Shown: positions 1-9,419, counted from the stretch's first letter. The stretch: DNA of 59,341 bases from Myxococcales bacterium (GCA_004193285.1 SECP01000053.1:1-59341), one strand, 5' to 3'. Translations and numbers: made by a program. The notes: generated by a model from the letters alone, not told the origin.

Positions 1-846
1 TTCAGCAACGCCCCACCGGCCCTGGTCGCGATTCGTTGCCGGGTCATTGACGGACGCTTCCGGCAATTCGCGTCGTCCCAACTCGCCGACGAGTCTGCGC
101 TTCAAAGGCGCCCCGCTCGATGGCGCTGACCTCGCCTGGCGCAGATCGTCGCCAGCCACGCGCCTCCATCCGTCCACGTCCAACCCGCCCTCGTCCCGAT
201 GCGTCCGGCCATCGACGGAACCGATTCCGGCACTAGCGGACTACGCGCAGCTCCTTTTACCAACGTCCCACCGGCCCTGGTCGCGATTCCGGTCATTGAC
301 GGAAGCGCTTCTGGCAATTCCCAACTCGCCGACGAGTCTGCGCCTCAAGGCGCCCGCTCGATGGCGCCGACCTCGCCTGGCGGAGATCGTCGCCAGCCAC
401 GCGCCTTCATCCGTCGACGTCCAACCCGCCCTCGTCGCGATGCGTTCCGGCCATCGACGGAACCTCTTCCGGCACTCGCGAAGTACGCGCAGCTCCTTTC
501 ACCAACGTCCCACCGACCCCGGTCGCGATTCCGGTCATTGACGGAAGCGCTTCTGGCAATTCCCAACTCGCCGACGAGTCTGCGCTTCGAAGGCGCCCCG
601 CTCGATGGCGCTGACCTCGCCTGGCGGAGATCGTCGCCAGCCACGCGCCTTCATCCGTCGACGTCCAACCCGCCCTCGTCGCGATGCGTCCGGCCATCGA
701 CGGAACCGCTTTCGGCACTCGCGAAGCACGCGCAGCTCCTTTCAGCAACGCCCCACCGGCCCTGGTCGCGATTCGTTTCCGGTCATTGACGCAAGGGCTT
801 CTGGCAATTCGCATCGTCCCAACTCGCCGACGAGTCTGCGCTTCGT
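1..846. repeat. Tandem array, about 243-bp unit, 3.4 copies
   Basis: Copies begin at about 1, 256, 498 and 741, so the spacings are 255, 242 and 243 bp. The last copy is partial and ends near 846. Each copy carries the same ordered blocks: a CAACG-(T/C)CCCACCG start, a GGTCGCGATTC block, a CGACGAGTCTGCGC block and a CCATCGACGGAACC block. Copies differ by scattered substitutions and short indels. The window begins inside the array, so its full length is unknown. The HNH gene on the minus strand runs into it and takes its last ~145 codons from it. No spacers of CRISPR type are present. Confidence 0.9.
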
Positions 847-2101
847 GCTGGCAGGCGCGGTCGGTGAGCCGCTCCAGGCAGTAGCGCAGCAGTTGTTCGA
901 GGGTGGTCTCGTTCGTGAGCTCGCGCCGTACTTCGGCGAGCGTTTGCCGAACCTCGCCTTCACCAAACCCGAGACCACGCAACGCCTGAAAGGCTCGGCT
1001 CTGCACGAACGAGGGGACTGCGGCCGGCGAAGCGCCGTACGGCGTGCCGTCGGCGTGCTGGAACACGAGCGCGTGTCCCTCATTTCGAGCAACCATGAGG
1101 GTGCCCTCGTGGATGGCGCGGTGGTGCGCGCCGCAAAGCGTGACCAGGTTGTCCGCCGCGTGGTTGCCTCCGTCGGCTTTGGTCTGAACATGATGAATGT
1201 CGACGAATCGCGCGTGGCTGCAGCCGGGCAGGCGGCAGCGATGCCGATCGCGACGCAGCACCGCGCGACGTACGGCGGGCGGCACGTCCTGCGTGGCTCG
1301 CGCGGTTGACGCTGGCCCCGCTGCGCCCACGTGGGCACTCGGAAGTTGCTGCGCGTCGCAGCTCGCCATCGCGGCCAAGGTCGGGGAGACGTCGATGAGC
1401 TCGCCATCAGCGAGCTGCCTCGCTCGCTGACACTGTTCGCAGACTTCCAGCGCAACTTGATAGCTGGCCCGGCCGTCGTCTACGGGCCCGCCCAGCACCT
1501 GGCGGGCGAGCAGCAGCAGCAGGTCGTCGTCGTCCAGATGATCGCCGGCATCTCGCTGCAGCTTGGCCACCGCGTCGCGAAAACTGGCAAGCGTCTCGCC
1601 GGATACGTCGAAACGAAGGACGTGGCGCTGCTCCGCTGGCGGGACGGGAGAATCCGGCAGCGAGCCAGGGAGCCGACCGGATACGAGCTTCTCCACCTCC
1701 CGAGCCGTGCAGCCGCGAGCCCGCTGCAACCAGCTCGCCTCCGTCTGCGGCGTCGCGACGCGGGTGAGCTCCCGCGCGTGACTGTACTTCATCGTTCCGT
1801 CTTGCAGCTCCCGTGACAGCTCTGGCAGCGCCTCCAGCGCTTCCGCCACGCGCAGCTTGTCGTGCGTCACTCGCGGCGCGTACCCGAGCAGGCGTTCCAC
1901 GTACTGTACGAAGCTGCCGTACCCGAAATGCCGATGCACCTCGGCTCGCCGTGCGGCGAGGAGCAACCCACCTTCTTCGAAGTCGAGCCCAGCACGCCTT
2001 TTCGCGTGCGCCGCGAGCGCCTCGTGCGTCACCTGCCATGCCCCGTTTCCGTTTCCGTTTCCGTTCCCGTTCCCTTCCCCATGCTGAGCTGAGCCGTTCA
2101 T
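407..2101 (-). CDS. DUF222/13E12-type HNH endonuclease with repeat-encoded tail
   Basis: The 564-residue protein has a helical DUF222-like region at about 25-200 and a C-terminal HNH nuclease module. The module shows paired cysteines C289 and C294, the His pair H303-H304 in DIHHVQ, N318, then C323 and H326-H327 in LCGAHH, with H331 after. This is the zinc-bound HNH fold, a metal-dependent DNA nuclease. A Gly-Asn dipeptide run occupies residues 10-20 after the start. The recognisable protein ends near residue 418. The rest is translated from the flanking tandem array and looks low-complexity and Arg-rich, so it is probably an extension gained when the original stop was lost. The natural target is unknown; family members are often multicopy and mobile-like. 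Confidence 0.8.
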   Translation of the reverse strand: MNGSAQHGEGNGNGNGNGNGAWQVTHEALAAHAKRRAGLDFEEGGLLLAARRAEVHRHFGYGSFVQYVERLLGYAPRVTHDKLRVAEALEALPELSRELQDGTMKYSHARELTRVATPQTEASWLQRARGCTAREVEKLVSGRLPGSLPDSPVPPAEQRHVLRFDVSGETLASFRDAVAKLQRDAGDHLDDDDLLLLLARQVLGGPVDDGRASYQVALEVCEQCQRARQLADGELIDVSPTLAAMASCDAQQLPSAHVGAAGPASTARATQDVPPAVRRAVLRRDRHRCRLPGCSHARFVDIHHVQTKADGGNHAADNLVTLCGAHHRAIHEGTLMVARNEGHALVFQHADGTPYGASPAAVPSFVQSRAFQALRGLGFGEGEVRQTLAEVRRELTNETTLEQLLRYCLERLTDRACQHEAQTRRRVGTMRIARSPCVNDRKRIATRAGGALLKGAARASRVPKAVPSMAGRIATRAGWTSTDEGAWLATISARRGQRHRAGRLRSADSSASWELPEALPSMTGIATGVGGTLVKGAARTSRVPEEVPSMAGTHRDEGGLDVDG

Positions 2102-2239
2102 CGCTCAGCAGTAACACGACGATTTCCGACGCCCGCATCGCGCCGCTGCCGCGACTCTGACGCTCAACATGACTTCGCGGCTATCCAGCTCATCGATCGC
2201 CCCAGAGAGCCGAAACAACGCGGCGCAATCGGCAAGAAT

Positions 2240-3125
2240 CTCGGCTCCCTCACTTTGCATGCGAATGCAGCTCGCAAACTCGTCAATTGAATTCGTCGCA
2301 CTCGAAGCCCCCTTCCCGCCCTATGAGCTTTCATGCTCGTTGCGCGGAGCCGTGAATCCGGCGACGCAGCTAGTCGTGCATCACGCGCAGGCCATAGCCG
2401 AGCAAGCGCTCCATGCCGGTGCACCTCCGAGCCGCGCGGCGAGGAGCCAACCACTTTTCTTCGCACTCGCGCCTCGTCCTTCACCTGCGACGCCACGTCC
2501 GCGGGCGCGAAGCGAGCCGTTCGAGCACCGAGCAAGCGACGAGGGCTTCGGCTCCTTCACTTTCAATGCAAAAGCGGCCCGAAAGATCGTCAATCGAATT
2601 CGTCGCACTCGAAGCCCCCTTCCACGCCCTATCAGCTTTCATGCTCGTCCCCCGGAGCCGTGAATCCGGCGACGCAGCTAGTCGTGCATCATGCGCCGAC
2701 CGTAGCCGAGCAAGCGCTCAATGCCGGTGCACCTCCGCGCCGCGCGGTGAGGAGCCAACCACCCTTCTTCGTAGTCGCACCTAGTGCTTCACCTGCAACG
2801 CCGCGGGCGCGAGCGAGCCGTTCGAGCACCGAGCAAGCGACGAGAACTTCGGATCCCTCACTTTCAATGCAAAAGCGGTCCAAAAGATCGTCAATCGAAC
2901 TAGTTGTACTCGGAGCACCCTTTCACGCCACATGAGCTTTCATGTTGGTTCGCCCAGCTAGTCGTGCATCATGCGCCGACCGTAGCCGAGCAAGCGCTCC
3001 ATGCCGGTGCACTTCCGAGCCGCGCGGTGAGGAGCCAACCACCCTTCTTCGCAGCCTCCGACGCCACGTCCGCGGGCGCGAAGCGAGCCGTTCGAGCACC
3101 GAGCAATCGGCGACCTCAGCGTGAT
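2240..3125. repeat. Degenerate tandem units containing HNH-gene 5' fragments
   Basis: Three units of roughly 280-310 bp follow each other. The shared anchor GCCGAGCAAGCGCT starts at 2397, 2705 and 2985. Read on the minus strand, the central 110 bp of each unit resembles codons about 40-85 of the neighbouring intact HNH gene: EVHRH, then ERLLGY, then a His-Asp pair. All three lack the same ~27 bp (nine codons, FGYGSFVQY in the intact protein), so they were amplified from one already altered template. Frames are broken, so these are pseudogene fragments. Each unit also carries a shared non-HNH half (AAAAGCGG...TCGTCAAT, and GAGCCGTTCGAGCACCGAGC). Confidence 0.8.
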
Positions 3126-3482
3126 GCGAAAGCGGCTCGAAAGCTCATCACTCGACCCATCGAACCGGCGACATAGGTGACACGTTTTGCATGATGTGAA
3201 GCCTGTCGGGCATGCCTTGGAAGGAGACGTCACGTAGGAAGCTACGAGGCTGGTGGCGTGCAGGGTCTCGTGGCTCGGTCACGCGGCACCGCACTCGCAT
3301 CCACGCGCGGTGTCGCCGGAGGGGGTGCAGCTGCTTGTAGCGGCGCGGGAGAAGCACTCGCGTTGGGACCGAGGAAGCTGCTGGTCATCGTGAAGCGGCA
3401 GCAGCCGCGAGTGGAGTTGTCAGCGGCGAGCACGTCACCCATGTCATCGTTTTATGTTGTAGCCATGTACGAGGTTGCGCCG
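3126..3482. other. Stretch with no recognisable gene
   Basis: The first 40 bp (GCGAAAGCGGCTCGAAAGCT and onward) match the start of the neighbouring repeat unit, so a fourth unit seems to have been interrupted here. The remaining ~310 bp match nothing recognisable. Open frames in it are short and lack coding character or a ribosome site. It may be a decayed insertion. Confidence 0.5.
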
Positions 3483-3621
3483 TCGTACTCGGAGCACCCT
3501 TCCGCGCCATGAGCGCGCACATGCTCGTCGTCTGCAGATGTCCTGAATCCGGCAACTTAGCTTGTCGCGCGTCACGCAAGGTGCGTAGCCGAGCAAGCGC
3601 TCCATTCCGGTGCTCGGAGCC
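3483..3621 (-). pseudogene. Fourth decayed HNH 5' fragment
   Basis: The stretch repeats the CGGAGCACCCTT and TGAATCCGGC blocks of the upstream units. The anchor GCCGAGCAAGCGCT is at 3588. On the minus strand it reads GMERLLGYAPCVTRDKL, close to ERLLGYAPRVTHDKL of the intact gene, then breaks off. In this detail it is nearer the intact gene than the other three copies are. Confidence 0.7.
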
Positions 3622-3661
3622 CTCACCGGAGAATACGAAAGGGTCCGAGGCAGTCGATTGG

Positions 3662-5404
3662 TCAGCCGCGCACGCCGTGCACGCCGGTTCGGAGCAGCGG
3701 CAGCACTTTTCCCGTGGATTCGAAGTCGAAGAGCGCGCGAGCGAGCGCTTCTTGGTGCCGGTGGGTCGGGAAGTAGAACTGCTTGGGGAAGCTGCGCAGC
3801 GGGCCGCGCAGGACGACTTTTCGAATTTGCTCGAGCATCAGCGCGTTGTGCACGAAGCCGATGCCGCTCTGGGCGTTTTGCAGGGTTGCGCTCGGGTGGC
3901 CACCCCAAGGTGGCGTACCGGTGCCGTAGCCGATCGCCGGCCAGTAGTTGACGGCCACCGTGCCGTAGCGCAGGTCGTCTACGGCGCGGGAGAGGGCCGC
4001 CTCGAGGGTGGGATCGCCTTCGGCGCTGCTCGGGAAGTAGAGCATCGCGTTCAAGGTGCCCCACACCTTTTCGTTCAGGAATCGGACCGCGCGATCCAAG
4101 AACGCGGGCGCGTCCGGCTCGTCGAGCTCGACGACGCTCAAAAACGGGCAAAAAGGCTCGAGCTGAAAGGACTCGGCGTCCGAGTCGGGGGAGAGCCCGG
4201 TGAGCAAGGTCCACGGCAGTTGCCCCTCGGCCGCGGGCGCCGACCAGACCCTTCCGTCTCCTGGGTGGGCGACGAGCTCGTGGAAGCGCGCCGCGGCGCC
4301 CGGATAGTAGGCGTCGCGTGCGGGCTGCTCCGTGAACAGCCGCTCGAGGCGCGAGGTGATCGGCTCGGCCAAGTGAGTCGGCAGTACGAGCAGCTTCGCG
4401 GCGTTGCAGTTGAACGACGCATTGTTGAAGAGCATGCCGGCGATGCCTTCGGCGACGTCCGAGAGCTCCTGCTCGCTGTAGTGCCCCGGCGTCACGACCA
4501 CCGGGCTCACGTTGCCGAGCTCGCTGGTGATCGTCTTCTGCAGTACGGGCTTGCCGCTGCGCTGGCGCTCGGCGCGCTCGGGCCCCGGCGGCCCCCAAAC
4601 GATGGCGTCGTGAGTCTCGATAGCGCCCGTAAGGTGGACGTGGTCGACGTGGGGGCTGCCCAGCAGCGCTTTGCCCGCTTCCGCACCGCCGTAAACGATG
4701 GCAAGGCCGCCGAGCGCGGAGATCGGCTGAAAAATGTGCTCGAAAGCAGGGCCCAGGTAGGCGTTCACGGGGCTCATTTTGAGCACGCAGCTGCGGCCCA
4801 TCACGAAACACTCGTGCAAGACGTCTAGCGCCGGGATGCTGGCGACGTTGCCGGCGCCGAGGACGGCGGACACCGCCCCTCGCGGCGCGACCTCGCGGTA
4901 AAAAGAGGCTTGCGAAGCCCGCACGTCGGCTGCATCCACCTCGCGCCCGAGCCGCACGTCCACCTGGTACGGCATGAACAGCATCCGGTCCGCCACCCCA
5001 TGCGGCATGACCTGCACCGAGACCTCGCCGCTCGGCAGACGCCGCACGCGGTCCTCCGCGATGAGCGGCGCGCCGCGCTCACGAATCTGCTCGAGGGACT
5101 CGCCCAGTAGCCGCACGTAGCGCTGGATGATGACGGGGCCGGCCAAGAGCTCCTCGCCGAAGCCGCCGGGGCGCTGGGCGATGCCCTTCGCGCGGGCGCC
5201 GAGCGAAGCCAGCTCATGCCCCCGTGCACGAAGCCGCGCCCGCACCTCGGCCAGCGCCGCGACTTTCTTGAAGAGCGGCGTGCGGGCGAAGGCTTCCGCC
5301 CGGGCTCCAGCCTTGCGGGTGATTTCCTCCACCGCGCGAGGGTCGGTCTCGCGGACCGCGGTCGGGGAAGAGCGGTCGCTTGTAGTCGAAGGTACGCTGG
5401 CCAA
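3662..5404 (-). CDS. Aldehyde dehydrogenase superfamily protein
   Basis: The 580-residue protein is an NAD(P)-dependent aldehyde dehydrogenase relative. The central part has the Rossmann-like ALDH core, with AVLGAGNVASIPALD and later HVHLTGAIETHDAI. It keeps both catalytic landmarks: Glu in ITSELGNVSPV and the nucleophilic Cys in FNNASFNCNAAK. It is longer than the usual ~480-500 residues because of an N-terminal helical extension of about 140 residues. A TTG start at 5404 is preferred because GGAG lies five bases upstream. The substrate cannot be told. It stands alone, convergent towards the repeat region, and is divergent from the coiled-coil gene at 5538. Confidence 0.8.
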   Translation of the reverse strand: MASVPSTTSDRSSPTAVRETDPRAVEEITRKAGARAEAFARTPLFKKVAALAEVRARLRARGHELASLGARAKGIAQRPGGFGEELLAGPVIIQRYVRLLGESLEQIRERGAPLIAEDRVRRLPSGEVSVQVMPHGVADRMLFMPYQVDVRLGREVDAADVRASQASFYREVAPRGAVSAVLGAGNVASIPALDVLHECFVMGRSCVLKMSPVNAYLGPAFEHIFQPISALGGLAIVYGGAEAGKALLGSPHVDHVHLTGAIETHDAIVWGPPGPERAERQRSGKPVLQKTITSELGNVSPVVVTPGHYSEQELSDVAEGIAGMLFNNASFNCNAAKLLVLPTHLAEPITSRLERLFTEQPARDAYYPGAAARFHELVAHPGDGRVWSAPAAEGQLPWTLLTGLSPDSDAESFQLEPFCPFLSVVELDEPDAPAFLDRAVRFLNEKVWGTLNAMLYFPSSAEGDPTLEAALSRAVDDLRYGTVAVNYWPAIGYGTGTPPWGGHPSATLQNAQSGIGFVHNALMLEQIRKVVLRGPLRSFPKQFYFPTHRHQEALARALFDFESTGKVLPLLRTGVHGVRG

Positions 5405-5537
5405 AGTCGCTCCAATTTAGCGCCCTTTGTGGACCGTGGGCCGCTTTCCTTCCAGGGGTGCGGCGAGCAAGCTACCCTCGACCCCATCGCGGAAGGCGGG
5501 CGAGCTCGACCGCGTGCCGCGATGACTCCTGCCACCC

Positions 5538-6770
5538 ATGGCTGAGATTATCCCGCTGGAATCGAAGCGTCACGATCCGCACGGTTCGGTCACGCTCGCT
5601 CCGCCAGCGCCTCCCCCTTCGCTCGAGCCCGACCGTGATGGGCAGTTTCGGCCCGCTCTGGACGCCGGAGCGCGTGCGAGCACGAGACTCGGCGAGCTGA
5701 GCCGGATGGTGGCCGAGCTATCGGGAGGGCTTTCTGGAGCCAGGCGAGTCAGCGATGATCTCCTTCGAGAGCTCGAGACCCTGCGCGCCTTCCTGGGCTC
5801 CGCGAGCGAGCTGCGACTCGCGCTCGAGCAACGAGTCGGTCAGCTCGAAGCGGCGCTTTCCGAAAGTGAAGAGCTGCGACGGCGCGAGCGGCTGTTCCTC
5901 ACCGAGCAACACGACGCGTTCTTGCTCGCGGTGCTCGAAGAGCACGAACAGGCGCTAGGCGAGCGCGACGTCGAGACCGCGGGCGACGCCGAGGCCGCCG
6001 ACCTCGCGCAGCAGCTGGCTCACGCAGAGGGAGCCCGTCTCCAGGCAGAGGCGGCGCGTGAGCAGGCCGAAGTGGCGCGGTTCGCCGTCGAGAGCGAGCT
6101 GGCTCGCGCTCACGAGGCGCTCTCGCAGGCCCACGCGGCGCGCGACGACGCCCGCGCCCTCGCGGAAAGGCGCGAGCGTGAGCGCGACGAGCTGCGCGCC
6201 GAAGCTTCGCGGTTGCGAGCGCGCCTCGGTACGAGCGGCTCCAGCACCGCGCCGCCTCCGCCGCACCAGCACCACGATAGGGCTCCTAGCTTCCACCTTC
6301 CCGCCGCGCTCACCCTCGACGAGGGCGAGCTCGACTCCAACCTGCACCTACGCGCCATCACGCCGCGGCTGCCGAGCGTGGCGCCCCGCTTCGGGGTACC
6401 GCGCGCTTCCGAGCCCTCCCGGCCTCCGAGCTCGGCGCCGGACGCCACGGTCACGCCCTTCCCACGCGAGACCACGCGCCCTGGCGTCGGCGGTCCCAAG
6501 CTTACGGAGCGGCCGCTCCCTCCCAGCTTCGGTCCACCGCCCTCCGGCTGGACCCCACCGCCACCGCAGGCCGAGGAGCCCTCGATTTTGCTGCCGCGCC
6601 TGCAGTCCGCCGCCAACCTGCCGCAGGGCCTGCCCAGTCTTTCTCCCCTGTTGAAGCAGAAACCGGACCCGACGACTCGACCGCTCATCGACTATTCGCT
6701 AGGGGAAGGCGGCGTCCAGAGCGAGCTGCTCGAGGGCGCTCGGCTCTCGTCCACCCCCCCAAGAAAATAA
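5538..6770 (+). CDS. Coiled-coil protein with proline-rich tail, hypothetical
   Basis: No family is recognised. Residues about 50-230 are an Ala/Glu/Arg/Leu-rich helical region with long heptad patterns (SELRLALEQRVGQLEAAL and similar), a predicted coiled coil. From about 235 to the end it becomes Pro/Ser-rich and probably disordered, with PPPP clusters. There is no signal peptide or membrane segment, so it is probably cytoplasmic. Its TAA stop directly abuts the GTG start of the next gene, so the two are translated together and may act together. A scaffold role is possible but not shown. Confidence 0.6.
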   Translation: MAEIIPLESKRHDPHGSVTLAPPAPPPSLEPDRDGQFRPALDAGARASTRLGELSRMVAELSGGLSGARRVSDDLLRELETLRAFLGSASELRLALEQRVGQLEAALSESEELRRRERLFLTEQHDAFLLAVLEEHEQALGERDVETAGDAEAADLAQQLAHAEGARLQAEAAREQAEVARFAVESELARAHEALSQAHAARDDARALAERRERERDELRAEASRLRARLGTSGSSTAPPPPHQHHDRAPSFHLPAALTLDEGELDSNLHLRAITPRLPSVAPRFGVPRASEPSRPPSSAPDATVTPFPRETTRPGVGGPKLTERPLPPSFGPPPSGWTPPPPQAEEPSILLPRLQSAANLPQGLPSLSPLLKQKPDPTTRPLIDYSLGEGGVQSELLEGARLSSTPPRK

Positions 6771-7568
6771 GTGCCACGACCCCTGCTGCTGCGCACGGTG
6801 TTGGCCGCTGCGGCGGCGCTGCTGTCGATTTGGCTGAGCAAGCTCGGCTTGTTCGCGGCGGTGGGGACCTTCATCGCTTGGGCGAGCTTGCCGCGTCTTT
6901 CCAAAGCCGAGCTGAAGCGCGAGCGCTTGCTGCTCGTCGTGGCCGCGCTGGGCTCCAGCATCGGGCTAGTACGCTTCCTCGTGACGGAAGCGATTCCCGG
7001 AATCGTCGCGGGGGGCAACCGCTTCACGGAGCAGCGCGCCATCTCTCGCCTTCGCGAGGTGCTCTTCGCAGAGGACCTTGCGCGACGAAGCGCCCCGCGC
7101 GATCCGGACCGAGATCACGTTGGCTCCGCGCTCCTGCTCGGCGAGCTCACCGGTCACCTCGGTGTGCGAAGCGGGCCCCCGCTGGCGGTGCCGCTCCTGG
7201 AGGGATTCCCGACCCAGGTGCGGACGGAGGTCGGCCCTGCCAGCGAGATCGGCGGCTACTATTTGAACGTGTGCCTTCCGAAAGCGGGCGGCGGGTTCAC
7301 CGCGCAACCGGAGGACGCCGTCGACGAAGAGCTCGCGGAACGGCGCTTCATCGCCTACGCCTGGCCGAGCGGTAGCGCTCCTGGCCTGGCGAGCGCGGTG
7401 ATGCTGGACGAGCACGAAAACATCGCGCTGGCGCCGGCCCGACCTGGGCTACGGTTCGGCTACGACGCGCCGCCCCGGTGCGATGACGCGGTCGCGGCGC
7501 CGACTCGCGACGCCTGGCAGGCTTGGCGCCAAAAGAAGCCGCGCCAGACCCTCCCCGGCGATCCCTAA
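6771..7568 (+). CDS. Membrane-anchored pilin-like protein, hypothetical
   Basis: The 265-residue protein starts with GTG directly after the upstream stop, which points to translational coupling. Two hydrophobic segments lie at about 5-40 and 55-75. The remainder resembles the soluble part of pilin-like/DUF2950-type proteins: FTEQRAISRLREVLFAED, a GSALLLGELTG block, GGYYLNVCLP, and RRFIAYAWP near the end. It is therefore probably an inner-membrane protein with a periplasmic domain. No prepilin peptidase cleavage site was identified, so assignment to a secretion or pilus system is only suggested. Confidence 0.55.
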   Translation: MPRPLLLRTVLAAAAALLSIWLSKLGLFAAVGTFIAWASLPRLSKAELKRERLLLVVAALGSSIGLVRFLVTEAIPGIVAGGNRFTEQRAISRLREVLFAEDLARRSAPRDPDRDHVGSALLLGELTGHLGVRSGPPLAVPLLEGFPTQVRTEVGPASEIGGYYLNVCLPKAGGGFTAQPEDAVDEELAERRFIAYAWPSGSAPGLASAVMLDEHENIALAPARPGLRFGYDAPPRCDDAVAAPTRDAWQAWRQKKPRQTLPGDP

Positions 7569-7588
7569 CGTGCTAAGCCCCGCCGCGC

Positions 7589-8767
7589 ATGGACGAGCAG
7601 TACCGGAGCGATCTCAACAAGGACGTGCAGCCCGCGGCGCCGGGTGAATTCGCTCCGCTCGCGCTCGGCTCGATTCAGGTTAGCCCTCCGGTCGTGCTCG
7701 CGCCGATGGCAGGCGTGACGAACTACCCGTTTCGCGCGCTGTGCAAGCGTTTCGGCGCGGGCTTGTACGTCAGCGAGATGATCACGGCGCGCCCGCTCGT
7801 CGAGGGTAACGAGAAGACGCTGAAGCTCGCCGACTTCGGTCCGGACGAGTCTCCCCGCAGCCTGCAGCTGTACGGCGTGGACCCGTACTACGTCGGCGAG
7901 GCGGTCAAGCGCTTGGTCAACGAAGGCCGCGTCGATCACATCGACATGAACTTCGGTTGCCCCGTGCGCAAGGTCACGTCCAAGGGCGGCGGCTCGGCGA
8001 TCCCGGCCAAGCCGAAGCTGCTCGAAGCCATCGTCGGCGCGGCCGTCAAGGCGGCGGGGCAAGTACCCGTCACCATCAAGTTCCGGATGGGCATCGACGA
8101 GAGCTGCATCACCTACCTGGACGCGGGGCGCGTGGGTGAGCAAACCGGCTGTCGTTGGGTGGGCCTCCACGCCCGCACGGCCGCTCAGCTCTACGACGGA
8201 GAGGCGCGCTGGGAAGCGATCGCCGAGCTGAAACGTCGCCTCACGATTCCGGTGCTGGGCAATGGCGACATTTGGGAGGCGGAAGACGCGCTGCGGATGA
8301 TGCGGCAGACGGGGTGTGACGGCGTCATCGTGGGCCGCGGCTGCCTCGGGCGCCCGTGGCTCTTTCGAGACTTGTCGGATGTCTTCGCGGGCCGTGCGCC
8401 GCGAAACCCGCCCAACCTCGGGGAGGTTCGCGACGTGCTGCTGGAGCACGCGCGCGGGCTTGCCGCGTGGTTCGGTGAGCGCTCAGCCATGCGCGCATTC
8501 CGACGACACGCGACCTGGTACACGAAATGTTTCCGCAACACGGCCGAGCTCCGTGCCCGTTTGATGCAGGTCGGCACACTCGCAGAGCTCGAGATGACGC
8601 TGACGGGGCTGAATGCCGCGGAGCCCTTTCCGGCTCTAGCAATGCGCGTTCCCCGCGGAAAAGCCTCGGGCACTCAGGTGGTGAGCCTCCCTCCCGGTTA
8701 CCTGCAGAATCGCGAAGACGCCACACCACCCTCGGCCGACGCCGAGGACGCTTTTTCTGGCGGGTAG
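7589..8767 (+). CDS. dusB: tRNA-dihydrouridine synthase
   Basis: This is an FMN-dependent enzyme that reduces specific uridines in tRNA to dihydrouridine. The family signature is clear: APMAGVTNYPFR at about 38-49, HIDMNFGCPVRKV with the catalytic Cys at 124, a VTIKFRMG strand, GLHARTAAQLYDG, and the phosphate-binding NGDIW and GVIVGRGCLGRPW near the barrel end. At 392 residues it is slightly longer than the usual ~330 because of a 20-residue N-terminal and a ~50-residue C-terminal extension. It lies 20 bp after the pilin-like gene in the same direction. DusB is the closest subtype by eye, but Dus subtypes are hard to separate without alignment. Confidence 0.9.
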   Translation: MDEQYRSDLNKDVQPAAPGEFAPLALGSIQVSPPVVLAPMAGVTNYPFRALCKRFGAGLYVSEMITARPLVEGNEKTLKLADFGPDESPRSLQLYGVDPYYVGEAVKRLVNEGRVDHIDMNFGCPVRKVTSKGGGSAIPAKPKLLEAIVGAAVKAAGQVPVTIKFRMGIDESCITYLDAGRVGEQTGCRWVGLHARTAAQLYDGEARWEAIAELKRRLTIPVLGNGDIWEAEDALRMMRQTGCDGVIVGRGCLGRPWLFRDLSDVFAGRAPRNPPNLGEVRDVLLEHARGLAAWFGERSAMRAFRRHATWYTKCFRNTAELRARLMQVGTLAELEMTLTGLNAAEPFPALAMRVPRGKASGTQVVSLPPGYLQNREDATPPSADAEDAFSGG

Positions 8768-8819
8768 CCCTCGACCAAGTCTGGCCAATAACGCGCGATG
8801 GGGTTAGGCTTCTCCGCGG

Positions 8820-9341
8820 ATGAGGGCCATCGAGACTTCCAAAGTGCTCAGTTGGCGTTGGGCGCCCTGCGTGGCTCTGGTCCTCGGCGCTTGCTGCTTT
8901 TCTGCCTTCGCCATGCTCGTGATACCCGAGCGCATCGGCGGCGCCGGCCCTTCGCCTGCCAGCGCAGCCTTCCGCCTGGAGGGCGGTCTCGCGAGCATCC
9001 AGTCCGGGGCGGACGGCTCGAGCCGGCTTTCCAATTCGGATTCGAGCTCCACGTCCACCACATTCTCGTCGCTGCCGTCCAACCAGGGCGCGTCGCGGTC
9101 AGCCGCCAACCTCTTTCCCAAGCGCGGCTTCACGCCACCGCTAGAGCGGCCGGATCCGCCCCCTGCCCCGCCGCCGGTCGTTCCGCCGCAGCCCACGCTG
9201 GAGGTTGCTCCCCCGCCGGTCGTGCCGGTGGTGCCTCCGCAGGAAGCGCAGCCCCCGCAAGCCCCGCCGCCGCAAGCGCCTTCGGACCCGCAAGCAGCCG
9301 CCGCGCTCGCCGAGCAGGGTCTCCGCAACGCACCGGAGTGA
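8820..9341 (+). CDS. Membrane-anchored proline-rich protein, hypothetical
   Basis: The 173-residue protein has one hydrophobic segment at about 14-34 (WAPCVALVLGACCFSAFAML), likely a signal anchor. A Ser-rich stretch follows at about 65-85, then a Pro/Val/Gln-rich segment at about 100-155 with repeated PPPVVP and QAPPPQAP motifs. Such tails commonly span the periplasm, but no known domain is present. It lies between the dihydrouridine synthase and the beta-mannosidase, all on the plus strand. The function is unknown. Confidence 0.55.
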   Translation: MRAIETSKVLSWRWAPCVALVLGACCFSAFAMLVIPERIGGAGPSPASAAFRLEGGLASIQSGADGSSRLSNSDSSSTSTTFSSLPSNQGASRSAANLFPKRGFTPPLERPDPPPAPPPVVPPQPTLEVAPPPVVPVVPPQEAQPPQAPPPQAPSDPQAAAALAEQGLRNAPE

Positions 9342-9419
9342 GAGCGCGCCCTCGTCCCGGTCGGTCGCCGGAGGATTGGCTCTGAGCAAGTAAGCGTTCT
9401 TGGTGTAGAGCAGCGGCCC

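Noticed and set aside
1..846. CRISPR array
   Set aside because: The repeat unit is ~243 bp without short repeats and variable spacers, and no cas gene is present.
3180..3260. Possible insertion-sequence end (GACATAGGTGACACGTTTTG)
   Set aside because: The stretch looks transposon-like, but no transposase, terminal inverted repeat pair or target duplication was found.
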